Shown here: positions 1 through 5,840 of the stretch, one piece after another | Layout: the number at the start of each line of letters is the position of its first letter | Position numbering within the stretch: the stretch's first letter is position 1 | DNA from: Actinomycetota bacterium | GTDB lineage: Bacteria > Actinomycetota > CADDZG01 > WHSQ01 | Assembly: GCA_013695055.1 (NCBI GenBank) | Contig: JACDBF010000124.1 | Location: 1-5,840, forward strand | DNA length: 5,840 nt | Direction of reading: 5' to 3' | The notes under the pieces: model-generated | Seen by the model: only the letters and a program-made list of their open reading frames with translations | Database searches by the model: none | Told to the model about the DNA's origin: nothing | Translations under genes and position numbers: made by a program

Positions 1-920
1 CTTATCACGCGGGCATGACGGCGAAGCATGCAATCGAGCACTGGACGCGGATGCCGGTCGAGCTCGACCTTGCCTCTGAGTTCCGCTATCGCGATCCAGT
101 GCTCGACGACACGTCCTTGGTCATAGGTATCGCACAGTCCGGTGAAACTGCCGATACGCTCGCTGCACTTCGTTTCGCTAAGGAGATGGGCGCCAACGTC
201 GTCGCTGTGACTAACGTAGTCGGCTCTTCCATTACCCGCGATGCCGACGCAGTTCTATTCACACATGCGGGGCCCGAGATCGGTGTCGCAGCGACGAAGA
301 CGTTCATCGCTCAACTCACGGCACTGAATGTCTTCGCTCTCTACCTCGCGCAGCAGCGTGGGTCCATGACGGAAGACAAGATGTCGGAGACGATCGACGC
401 CCTGAAAGCCCTCCCCGCTCAGATCGAAGAGGTCTTGACTTTGCAAGACGACATTTGCCGGGCCGCCAAGAGGTACGCGGGAGTATCCGATGCGCTCTTC
501 ATCGGGCGCGGCGTGGGTATGGCGGTCGCGATGGAAGGAGCGCTCAAGCTCAAGGAGATCTCCTATATCCACGCCGAAGGCTACGCGGCCGGCGAGCTCA
601 AGCACGGCGCCATCGCTCTTGTCGAACAGGGAACTCCGGTCGTGGCGGTGCTGACGGGTCACCGCCTCTACGACAAGATGCTCGCCAACGTGCAAGAGGT
701 GAGGGCCCGCGGAGCAGAGACGATACTGATCGCGCCACGCGGGGATGAACGCGCGCGTTCTCTCGCCAACGAGCTGTTCGAGGTGCCGATCACCAAACCC
801 TTGCTGACTCCAATACTCGACACCATCCCGTTGCAGCTCTTCGCTTACTTCGTCGCGAAGGAAAAGGGCTTGTCGCCGGACAAACCGCGAAACTTGGCCA
901 AGAGCGTGACCGTCGAGTAG
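1..920 (+). CDS. glmS: Glucosamine-6-phosphate synthase (isomerising), C-terminal part, 5'-truncated
   Basis: GlmS converts fructose-6-phosphate and glutamine to glucosamine-6-phosphate, the first committed step to UDP-GlcNAc, in the cytoplasm. The reading frame is already open at the window edge (first full codon at 3). The residues before the Met at 15 (YHAG) match the middle of GlmS, so that Met is internal and the N-terminal glutaminase domain lies upstream. Both sugar isomerase (SIS) domains are visible. The first has SQSGETADTL-like IAQSGETADTL and AGPEIGVAATKTF. The second has GRGVGMAVAMEGALKLKEIS and AEGYAAGELKHG. The isomerase residues equivalent to E. coli Glu488, His504 and Lys603 are present, encoded at 555-557, 603-605 and 900-902. 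The C-terminus PRNLAKSVTVE is the family's near-invariant ending, so the 3' end is intact. One small variant is KHGAIAL where KHGP is usual. The next gene begins 44 bases on. Identification is very secure. Confidence 0.98.
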   Translation, partial: YHAGMTAKHAIEHWTRMPVELDLASEFRYRDPVLDDTSLVIGIAQSGETADTLAALRFAKEMGANVVAVTNVVGSSITRDADAVLFTHAGPEIGVAATKTFIAQLTALNVFALYLAQQRGSMTEDKMSETIDALKALPAQIEEVLTLQDDICRAAKRYAGVSDALFIGRGVGMAVAMEGALKLKEISYIHAEGYAAGELKHGAIALVEQGTPVVAVLTGHRLYDKMLANVQEVRARGAETILIAPRGDERARSLANELFEVPITKPLLTPILDTIPLQLFAYFVAKEKGLSPDKPRNLAKSVTVE

Positions 921-931
921 CGTGATAATGA

Positions 932-943
932 ATCGGTACCGAT
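932..943. repeat. 12-base perfect palindrome between glmS and the next gene
   Basis: ATCGGTACCGAT is a perfect 12-base inverted repeat with no spacer, 12 bases after the glmS stop. A second, 6-base palindrome (ACTAGT) follows at 945-950. The symmetry is seen directly. It could be a binding site for a dimeric regulator. It has no loop and no T-run after it, so it is a poor intrinsic terminator. In a 44-base gap a 12-base palindrome is somewhat unlikely by chance, but not strikingly so. Confidence 0.35.
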
Positions 944-950
944 GACTAGT

Positions 951-965
951 TAGGAGGGTCTCCTA
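951..965 (+). promoter_or_regulatory. Shine-Dalgarno of the 965 gene, inside a perfect 6-bp hairpin
   Basis: AGGAGG at 952-957 is a near-consensus ribosome binding site, 7 bases before the ATG at 965, and it decides that start. The same bases form the left arm of a perfect stem: TAGGAG (951-956), loop GGT, then CTCCTA (960-965), whose last base is the A of the start codon. Folded, the mRNA would hide both the ribosome site and the start. The pairing is visible; any regulatory effect is inferred, and the 3-base loop makes the hairpin short. Confidence 0.6.
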
Positions 966-1345
966 TGGGCTTCATGGACAAGTTCAAGAACGCCGCTCAA
1001 GAGGTTGCGGTGGAAGCCAAGAAGGTAACCGCGCAAGCTCAGGGCAAAGTCGAAGAGACGCAGCTCAAACGCAAGATGGATGCAGCCGCCAAAGAGCTCG
1101 GCTATCTGATTCACCAGGAGCGCGTCAAAGGCGTGGCGGCCGGGTCGGAGGCCGACCGTCTAATCGCTTCGATCACCTCTTTGGAGGCGGAGATGGCGCG
1201 CGCGGCTGCAGAGACGCGGGCCAAGCAGGATGCGGCTCACGCTCAGGCGCCACCGGATTCGACCGGCTACGAGCCGCCGAGCTCCTCCACTCCGCCCACG
1301 TCCACTCCGCCCACGTCCACTCCCCCCACGTCGCCCGAGCGCTAA
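965..1345 (+). CDS. Small charged helical protein with Pro/Ser/Thr repeat tail, function unknown
   Basis: This 126-residue protein is not one I can assign to a named family. Residues 1 to about 90 are rich in Ala, Lys, Glu and Gln with few helix breakers, and look like one long amphipathic helix or coiled coil. The opening MGFMDKFKNAAQEVAVEAKK resembles short actinobacterial hypothetical proteins that begin MGFMDK or similar. From about residue 91 the tail is low-complexity and Pro-rich, with three STPPT units (see the DNA repeat at 1286-1330). There is no signal peptide, membrane segment or Cys. The start is set by a strong Shine-Dalgarno at 952-957. The gene sits between glmS and the Nnr gene, where many actinomycetotes have acpS, but nothing in it resembles the phosphopantetheinyl transferase AcpS. 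The good ribosome site and protein-like composition argue for a real gene. Function is left open. Confidence 0.8.
   Translation: MGFMDKFKNAAQEVAVEAKKVTAQAQGKVEETQLKRKMDAAAKELGYLIHQERVKGVAAGSEADRLIASITSLEAEMARAAAETRAKQDAAHAQAPPDSTGYEPPSSSTPPTSTPPTSTPPTSPER
1286..1330 (+). repeat. Three tandem 15-base repeats coding for STPPT
   Basis: The unit TCCACTCCGCCCACG occurs at 1286-1300 and 1301-1315. It occurs again at 1316-1330 with one change (G to C at the ninth base, silent: CCG to CCC, both Pro). The unit is a multiple of three, so gain or loss of copies would lengthen or shorten the protein tail without a frameshift. The near-identity at DNA level, including the wobble bases, points to recent slippage or duplication rather than selection on protein sequence alone. 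Confidence 0.9.
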
Positions 1346-1374
1346 CTCTGAGACCGCTCCTCTCCCCCGAGGAG

Positions 1375-2874
1375 ATGAGGGCGGCGGACGCGGCCGCGAT
1401 CTCATCGGGGACTTCGGCGATCGTCCTCATGGACCGAGCCGGGCGCGCGGTGGCCCACGCCGTGCTCGGGGTTGCCGGGGGCGTTTACGGCCGGCGTGCC
1501 GCGGTCGTTTGCGGCAAGGGGAACAACGGAGGGGACGGGTTCGTCGTCGCGCGCGTCCTGCGCGGACGCGGGATGGCCGTCACGTGCTGGGCGGTGGGCT
1601 CGGCGGCAGAATCAGAAGGAGCGGCCGCACACCACCTCCGGCTCATGGAGCGTGGCGGCGTGCCGCTACGCCCTTTCACGGAGAATTCTCTCAACGGGGC
1701 GGACGTCATCGTCGACGCCGTCTTCGGTACCGGCTTTCGGGGCCGGGCGGAGGGCGATGCCGCCATTGCGATCAACGCGATCAACGGCGCTCCGGCCCCC
1801 GTCGTTGCGGTGGACATTCCCTCGGCCGTAAACGGAGAGACCGGCGCGGTCGACGGACCGGCGGTTCAAGCGGAGGTGACGGTCGCCCTGGCCGCGGAGA
1901 AGACCGGCACGGCAACGGGTCCGGGCGCGCTGCACGCGAGCAAGCTGAAAGCCGTCGACATCGGCATCCCGGTCGAGGGCGCGCGCGCACTCATGACCGA
2001 GAGGTCCGACGTTGCCCGGGTGCTGCCGAGGCGCTCTCCGGATGCGCACAAACGCAGCGGGGGAGCCGTCGCGCTGCTGGCGGGCTCGGACGCGATGACC
2101 GGGGCCGCGTTGTTGACGGTCAAGGGGGCGCTCAAGATGGGGGCCGGATACGCGACCTGTGGCTCCACGAGCGCGGTCAAGCACGCGCTGTCGAGCTCTG
2201 TCCCAGAGGTTCTGTCGACGATCGTCTCGGACGACGACGTTCTGGTGGAGGCCTCAATCGAGCGCTTCTCCGGCGTGCTGGAGCGAGCCGGCGCCCTGGC
2301 CATCGGGCCCGGAATCGGCGATGGGAAATCGCAGCGGGCCCTGGTCGTGAAAGCTCTCGACTCAGTCGAGCTGCCTCTCGTGATCGACGCCGATGGCCTC
2401 AACGTGCTGGCCTCGGATACGGGCCCTCTCACGGCGCGCCGGTGGCCGGCCGTTCTCACTCCTCACCCCGCCGAGCTTGCGCGCCTCCTTCACACATCGG
2501 CGGCAGCGATCCAAGCCGACCGGCTTCGCTCGGCCCGGATGGCGGCCGGCCGGTTCGGCTGCGTCATCCTGCTGAAGGGCGCGCGCACGGTCGTCGCCCG
2601 GCCCGATGGGCGGGCGGTCGTGAACCCAACCGGAGGGCCGGAGCTCGCCACCGCCGGGACGGGCGACGTTCTCTGCGGCGCGATCGCCACCCTCGCGGCC
2701 GCCGGGCTCGAAGCCTTTGAAGCCGCCTGGGCCGCGTGCTACATCCACGGCCTCGCCGGCGCGATCACCGCCTCGGCCCTGGGCGCCGCGGGCGTTCTGG
2801 CCTCCGATGTCGCCGGGGCCCTGCCGGCCGCGGCCCGCCACCTCCGCGATGAAGGTGCCCCGTTTAACCTCTGA
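1375..2874 (+). CDS. nnr: Bifunctional NAD(P)H-hydrate epimerase / ADP-dependent NAD(P)H-hydrate dehydratase
   Basis: This 499-residue YjeF-type enzyme repairs hydrated NADH and NADPH. The N-terminal domain interconverts the R and S hydrates, and the C-terminal ribokinase-fold domain dehydrates the S form using ADP. The length fits the two-domain family. Epimerase motifs are GKGNNGGDG (residues 47-55) and DAVFGTG (Asp114), followed by DIPSAVNGETG. The dehydratase begins near residue 222 with HKRSGG, then shows GSDAMTGAALL, AIGPGIG, IDADGLN, LTPHPAE, LLKGARTVV, and TAGTGDVLCG with the catalytic-type Asp431. Variants from the usual consensus are DIPSA for DIPSG, HPAE for HPGE, and AGAI for AGD near the end. 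The start is uncertain: ATG 1375 has AGGAG directly against it with no spacing, while an in-frame CTG at 1348 would add LRPLLSPEE, which many homologs have. No ATG, GTG or TTG lies further upstream in this frame. alr starts 2 bases after the stop. Confidence 0.95.
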   Translation: MRAADAAAISSGTSAIVLMDRAGRAVAHAVLGVAGGVYGRRAAVVCGKGNNGGDGFVVARVLRGRGMAVTCWAVGSAAESEGAAAHHLRLMERGGVPLRPFTENSLNGADVIVDAVFGTGFRGRAEGDAAIAINAINGAPAPVVAVDIPSAVNGETGAVDGPAVQAEVTVALAAEKTGTATGPGALHASKLKAVDIGIPVEGARALMTERSDVARVLPRRSPDAHKRSGGAVALLAGSDAMTGAALLTVKGALKMGAGYATCGSTSAVKHALSSSVPEVLSTIVSDDDVLVEASIERFSGVLERAGALAIGPGIGDGKSQRALVVKALDSVELPLVIDADGLNVLASDTGPLTARRWPAVLTPHPAELARLLHTSAAAIQADRLRSARMAAGRFGCVILLKGARTVVARPDGRAVVNPTGGPELATAGTGDVLCGAIATLAAAGLEAFEAAWAACYIHGLAGAITASALGAAGVLASDVAGALPAAARHLRDEGAPFNL

Positions 2875-2876
2875 TC

Positions 2877-4082
2877 ATGACCGGCTTCACTAAGGCGGAG
2901 ATCGAGGATCGCGGCCACCCGGTTTGGGCCGAGGTGGATCTCGGCGCCATCCGTCACAACGTCGGCGTGCTGCGGGCCCTGGCCCCCTCTTCGGAGGTCA
3001 TGGCCGCGGTCAAGGGCTACGCCTACGGGCACGGGAACCCCGCCTCGGCCAGGGCCGCGCTTCAGGGGGGCGCAACTCGGATCGGAGTGGCCCGCGTCGG
3101 CGAGGCGATCCACCTGCGCGCGGACGGGATCGAGACCCCCATTCACGTCTTCACCGAGCCCCCGCCCGAAGCGGCCGGAACCATGATCGAGCTTGGCCTC
3201 ACTCCCGCGGTCTATACCTCGCAATTCGCGGCCGCGCTTTCCGACGCGGCCGTGGCGGCGGCCCGCACGGTCCCCATCCACGTCAAGATCGACACAGGCA
3301 TGCATCGAGTCGGGCTGCCTCCGGATGATGTCGAGGACGCCCTCCTCGAGCTGCGTGCGCTTCCGGGCATCGAGGTCGAGGGAATTTGGAGCCATCTGGC
3401 GGTCGCGGACGTGCCCGGTCACCCCTTCACCAGCAAGCAGCTCGAGCTCTTCGAGGACGTCGATCGCAATCTGGATCGATCCGGCATGAGGCCCCGGTAC
3501 CGGCACATCGCCAACTCGGCCGCGACCATCTCGATGCCGGCGAGCCATCTCGATTTGGTGCGCTGCGGTATCGCTTGCTACGGATTGTGGCCCGGCCCGG
3601 CTTTTGTGGGAAGCGCCGATCTGCGTCCCGCCATGGCTCTGAGAGCGCGCACCAACATGGTCAAATCCGTTCCCGCCGGGGGAGCGCTGTCGTATGGGCT
3701 CACCTACGGCCTGGAGCGCAGCGCCAGGGTCGTCACGGTTCCGGCCGGCTACGCGGACGGCTACGGCCGCGGGTTCTCGGGCCGGGCGTCGCTGCTGATC
3801 AACGGTACGCGCTATCGCGTTTCGGGCACCGTGTGCATGGACCAGTTCATGGTCGATGTTGGAGACGACGACGTCGAGATCGGAGATGTCGCGACTCTGA
3901 TCGGATCGGACGGGGACGAGCGAATAGCGGCCGAGGAGCTGGCCGGACTGACCGGCACCATCAATTACGAGATAACCACCAGGATCCCCTCGCGGGTCCC
4001 GCGCGTCTACTTGAACGAGCTCCGCCTCAACGACGGGGACGAAGTTGGGCGCGACGACGGGGAGCGTGACCACGGGGGGTGA
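2877..4082 (+). CDS. alr: Alanine racemase, PLP-dependent
   Basis: Alr interconverts L- and D-alanine in the cytoplasm and supplies D-Ala for peptidoglycan stems. The protein has 401 residues, slightly long for the family. The N-terminal barrel opens with WAEVDLGAIRHN (17-28). The PLP lysine is Lys46 in AVKGYAYGHG, where the usual form is KA[DN][AG]YGHG, so two neighbouring residues differ. Then come HVKIDTGMHRVG, WSHLAVAD, HIANSAATI and DLVRCGIACYG. The second catalytic residue fits Tyr273 in LSYGLTYG. The C-terminal domain has PAGYADGYGRGF, GTVCMDQFMVDVG, and the late motif GTINYEITTRIPSRVPRVYL. About 20 acidic and charged residues follow that motif, beyond where many homologs end. There is no good Shine-Dalgarno; the start is 2 bases after the previous stop, so translation is probably coupled. 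The 3' end overlaps the hydrolase by 4 bases. Confidence 0.98.
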   Translation: MTGFTKAEIEDRGHPVWAEVDLGAIRHNVGVLRALAPSSEVMAAVKGYAYGHGNPASARAALQGGATRIGVARVGEAIHLRADGIETPIHVFTEPPPEAAGTMIELGLTPAVYTSQFAAALSDAAVAAARTVPIHVKIDTGMHRVGLPPDDVEDALLELRALPGIEVEGIWSHLAVADVPGHPFTSKQLELFEDVDRNLDRSGMRPRYRHIANSAATISMPASHLDLVRCGIACYGLWPGPAFVGSADLRPAMALRARTNMVKSVPAGGALSYGLTYGLERSARVVTVPAGYADGYGRGFSGRASLLINGTRYRVSGTVCMDQFMVDVGDDDVEIGDVATLIGSDGDERIAAEELAGLTGTINYEITTRIPSRVPRVYLNELRLNDGDEVGRDDGERDHGG

Positions 4083-5122
4083 TCTGGCCCGGTCGAGTAG
4101 TTACGCTTGCAGGCGCCGCTGCGGGGCTCGTCGCGGGCATCGCCACCGAGCACCTGGTCGTCAGACGCCGCCGAACCGAGGATCCAGAGGCCGGACAAGC
4201 CTTCGGCGCCCGGCGGGGCCAGAGGGCTCATTATCTCGTCCGGCCCGACGGCGCCTCGATCTACGTCGAGGAGACCGGGCCGCTCCGCACGCGCGGAGTC
4301 GTCTTCGTGCACGGTTCCGCGCTCCGCACCGACCAATGGCACTATCAGCTCGCCGGCATCAGCGATCACCGCTTGGTGTTCTACGACTTGAGAGGCCACG
4401 GCCGGTCGCAACCGAAGGGAGGCGCCCCTTTTTCCGTGGCGACCCTCGCCGAGGACCTGGCTGCGGTCATCCAGGATGCGGGACTCGACGAGGTTACGCT
4501 CGTCGGGCATTCGCTCGGCGGCATGATCGCTCTCGAGCTCTGCCACGAGTGGCCCGACCTGATGCGGACGCGGATCAATAGTCTCGTGCTCTGCAACACC
4601 ACCTATCGTCCCGCGACCGAAACCATGATCGGCGGAGCGGCGATCGCCCGCCTCGAAAGAATCACGCGCCGGCCCCTTGACCTCGTCGGCTCCCAGCATC
4701 TGCGGATCGATCGCTGGCGAAAGGTCGTGAAGCCGTCCGACGCGCTCTTCTGGGCCGTGTCTTTCGCGGGCTTCGCGCCTGGGGCGTCGGCGCGACAAGT
4801 CGACTTCACCTGCGACATGCTTGCGGACACTCCGAGCGATGTCATCTTCGACCTCTTCAAGGCGTATCGTGACTTCGACGTAAGGCATGCGCTCGGCGGC
4901 ATAGGAGTGCCGGTGCTGGTGGTTGGAGGCACTCACGATCACGTCACGCTGCCCGAGGCATCCGAATACATAGCCGCTAGATTGCCCCAGGGCAAGCTGA
5001 AGGTGTTCGAGGGGTGCGGTCACATGGCCATGATGGAAAGGCACCACGAGTTCAATGCGATGCTCGATCTTTGGATCGAGCACACGAGCAACACCGACCG
5101 AAGGGGTGAGGCGCGATCATGA
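4079..5122 (+). CDS. Alpha/beta-fold hydrolase with N-terminal hydrophobic anchor
   Basis: This is a 347-residue serine hydrolase of the alpha/beta fold; the substrate is unknown. The GTG start shares bases with the alr stop (GTGA, 4079-4082). Residues about 7-28 are hydrophobic (VVTLAGAAAGLVAGIA and on), followed by RRRR, which suggests a membrane anchor with the catalytic part on the cytoplasmic side by the positive-inside rule. The catalytic domain starts near residue 55. Visible motifs are the oxyanion HG in VVFVHGSA, YDLRGHGRS, the nucleophile elbow GHSLGG with Ser145, Asp287 in GGTHDHVTLP, and His315 in GCGHMAMMERH. The triad is therefore complete. Residues about 175-260 form the lid. 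The stretch DPEAGQAFGARRG before the catalytic domain resembles the hydrolase that commonly follows alr in Actinomycetota, as I recall it. Candidates include an esterase, lipase or haloperoxidase-like enzyme; motifs do not decide among them. Confidence 0.92.
   Translation: MIWPGRVVTLAGAAAGLVAGIATEHLVVRRRRTEDPEAGQAFGARRGQRAHYLVRPDGASIYVEETGPLRTRGVVFVHGSALRTDQWHYQLAGISDHRLVFYDLRGHGRSQPKGGAPFSVATLAEDLAAVIQDAGLDEVTLVGHSLGGMIALELCHEWPDLMRTRINSLVLCNTTYRPATETMIGGAAIARLERITRRPLDLVGSQHLRIDRWRKVVKPSDALFWAVSFAGFAPGASARQVDFTCDMLADTPSDVIFDLFKAYRDFDVRHALGGIGVPVLVVGGTHDHVTLPEASEYIAARLPQGKLKVFEGCGHMAMMERHHEFNAMLDLWIEHTSNTDRRGEARS
5108..5111 (+). promoter_or_regulatory. Ribosome binding site of the aminopeptidase gene
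   Basis: GAGG at 5108-5111, within AAGGGGTGAGG (5101-5111), lies 7 bases before the ATG at 5119. It sits inside the last codons of the hydrolase gene. It supports the start at 5119, which also overlaps the hydrolase stop as ATGA. Confidence 0.6.
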
Positions 5123-5840
5123 GGGACGAACGCGTGGAGAAGCTGGCGGACATCCTCGTCGACTATTCGACATCCGTGAAGGAGGGAGACCTCGTCGGGA
5201 TTCGGGGCTCCTATGTAGCCGAGCCGCTGATACTCGCTATCTATCAGCGGTGCCTCGAGATCGGCGCTCTCCCGAGCATTCGCGCGTCGCTCCCGCAGGC
5301 GGAGTCGTACTTCTACCGCTTCGCCAGCGATCACCAGCTCGAGTACGTATGGGAGACCGACAAGTGGATGGTCGAGAACGTCGACGTCACTTTCACCATC
5401 ATCAGCGACATGAATACTCGTCAGCTGTCGCGCATCGATCCCGAGCGTCAGACGATTGCCGCCAAGGCTCGCAAGCCGCTGTTCGAAACCTTCCTGAAGC
5501 GCGCGGCCGAGGGCAAGAGCCGCTGGAACGTCACTCTGTTCCCGACCGAAGCGCATGCGATGGACGCCGAGATGAGCCTCGCCGAGTACGAAGAGTTTTA
5601 TTACGGGGCGTGCCTCGTCGACGCTGACGACCCCGTGGCCGAATGGCAGAAGGTAGCCTCCAAGCACGCGCGCCTCGTCGACTGGATGAAGGATCGCAAC
5701 GAGGTCCACATCGAGGGGGAGGGCACCGATCTCTTCCTCGAGGTCGGGGGCCGGACGATTCTTCCGGCCGACGGCAAAGAGAACTTCCCGGACGGCGAGA
5801 TCTTCACCGGACCCAAGGAAGACAAGACGCGCGGCGTCGT
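5119..5840 (+). CDS. M29-family metallo-aminopeptidase, N-terminal part, 3'-truncated by window end
   Basis: The frame starting at ATG 5119 stays open to the window end, giving 240 complete codons. It reads as an AmpS/PepS/aminopeptidase T type enzyme (peptidase family M29), which removes N-terminal residues from peptides using a two-metal centre in the cytoplasm. The N-terminal segment is MRDERVEKLADILVDYSTSV, with the usual KEGDLVGIRG following. Later come TLFPTEAHAMDAEMSLAEYE, then FYYGA, and the diagnostic NFPDGEIFTGP near the end, where Glu227 corresponds to the first metal ligand. Family members run to roughly 360-410 residues, so about the last third, with the remaining His, Glu, Tyr and Asp ligands, lies outside. 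The start overlaps the hydrolase stop by 4 bases and has a good ribosome site, so it is coupled to the gene before it. Whether the full gene is intact cannot be seen. Confidence 0.95.
   Translation, partial: MRDERVEKLADILVDYSTSVKEGDLVGIRGSYVAEPLILAIYQRCLEIGALPSIRASLPQAESYFYRFASDHQLEYVWETDKWMVENVDVTFTIISDMNTRQLSRIDPERQTIAAKARKPLFETFLKRAAEGKSRWNVTLFPTEAHAMDAEMSLAEYEEFYYGACLVDADDPVAEWQKVASKHARLVDWMKDRNEVHIEGEGTDLFLEVGGRTILPADGKENFPDGEIFTGPKEDKTRGV

Noticed and set aside
15..17. ATG at 15 as the start of a short GlmS-like protein
   Set aside because: The frame is open to the window edge and the residues before it (YHAG) match internal GlmS sequence, so it is an internal Met of a truncated gene.
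932..965. Rho-independent terminator after glmS
   Set aside because: The palindrome has no loop and the second hairpin is short; neither is followed by a run of T. The second overlaps a ribosome site instead.
1286..1330. CRISPR array
   Set aside because: Units are 15 bases, directly adjacent with no spacers, and lie within a coding frame.
1230..2720. A 496-codon open frame on the + strand, overlapping the Nnr gene in another frame
   Set aside because: The product is Arg/Gly-rich with no motif, and the overlapping frame encodes clear Nnr motifs. It is a high-GC shadow.
2739..4073. A 444-codon open frame on the - strand opposite alr
   Set aside because: It lies antisense to an unmistakable alanine racemase, has no recognisable motifs, and is of the kind expected from GC-rich codon use.
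4007..5083. A 358-codon open frame on the - strand opposite the hydrolase
   Set aside because: It is antisense to a gene with a full catalytic triad and normal operon spacing, and no motif is seen in it.
5020..5709. A 229-codon open frame on the - strand opposite the aminopeptidase
   Set aside because: The + strand frame carries M29 motifs throughout; the antisense frame has none.

Overview
The window is a stretch of bacterial chromosome that looks high-GC by eye (GC not computed). All six genes are on the + strand, tightly packed, with no RNA genes, CRISPR arrays, insertion sequences or phage genes that I can see. The most likely source is an actinomycetote (Actinomycetota), probably an uncultivated or little-studied lineage. 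The reasons are the run glmS, NAD(P)H-hydrate repair gene, alr, then an alpha/beta hydrolase with a hydrophobic N-terminus. That gene order is typical of Actinomycetota, and the hydrolase resembles the one usually found beside alr there. This is an inference from gene order and motifs; no search was run.

Layout: (1) positions 1-920, the C-terminal half of glucosamine-6-phosphate synthase GlmS, with the start outside the window. (2) positions 921-964, a 44-base gap holding a 12-base perfect palindrome and a strong Shine-Dalgarno inside a small perfect hairpin. (3) positions 965-1345, a 126-residue charged helical protein with a Pro/Ser/Thr repeat tail and no recognised function. (4) positions 1375-2874 (perhaps from a CTG at 1348), a two-domain NAD(P)H-hydrate epimerase/dehydratase. 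(5) positions 2877-4082, alanine racemase. (6) positions 4079-5122, an alpha/beta hydrolase with an N-terminal hydrophobic anchor. (7) positions 5119 to beyond the window end, the N-terminal part of an M29-family metallo-aminopeptidase. There is no gene-free stretch over 300 bases.

From the third gene on, spacing is 2 bases, or there is a 4-base overlap of start and stop codons. This implies one transcript with translational coupling. GlmS makes glucosamine-6-phosphate for UDP-GlcNAc and Alr makes D-alanine, so two enzymes feed peptidoglycan precursor synthesis. The Nnr protein repairs damaged NAD(P)H. The hydrolase and aminopeptidase have no proven link to that pathway.

I do not see a clearly novel system. 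The points most worth a second look are the small coiled protein in the slot where many actinomycetotes carry acpS, the start-site hairpin in front of it, the possible CTG start of the Nnr gene, and the aminopeptidase where tsaE often follows.
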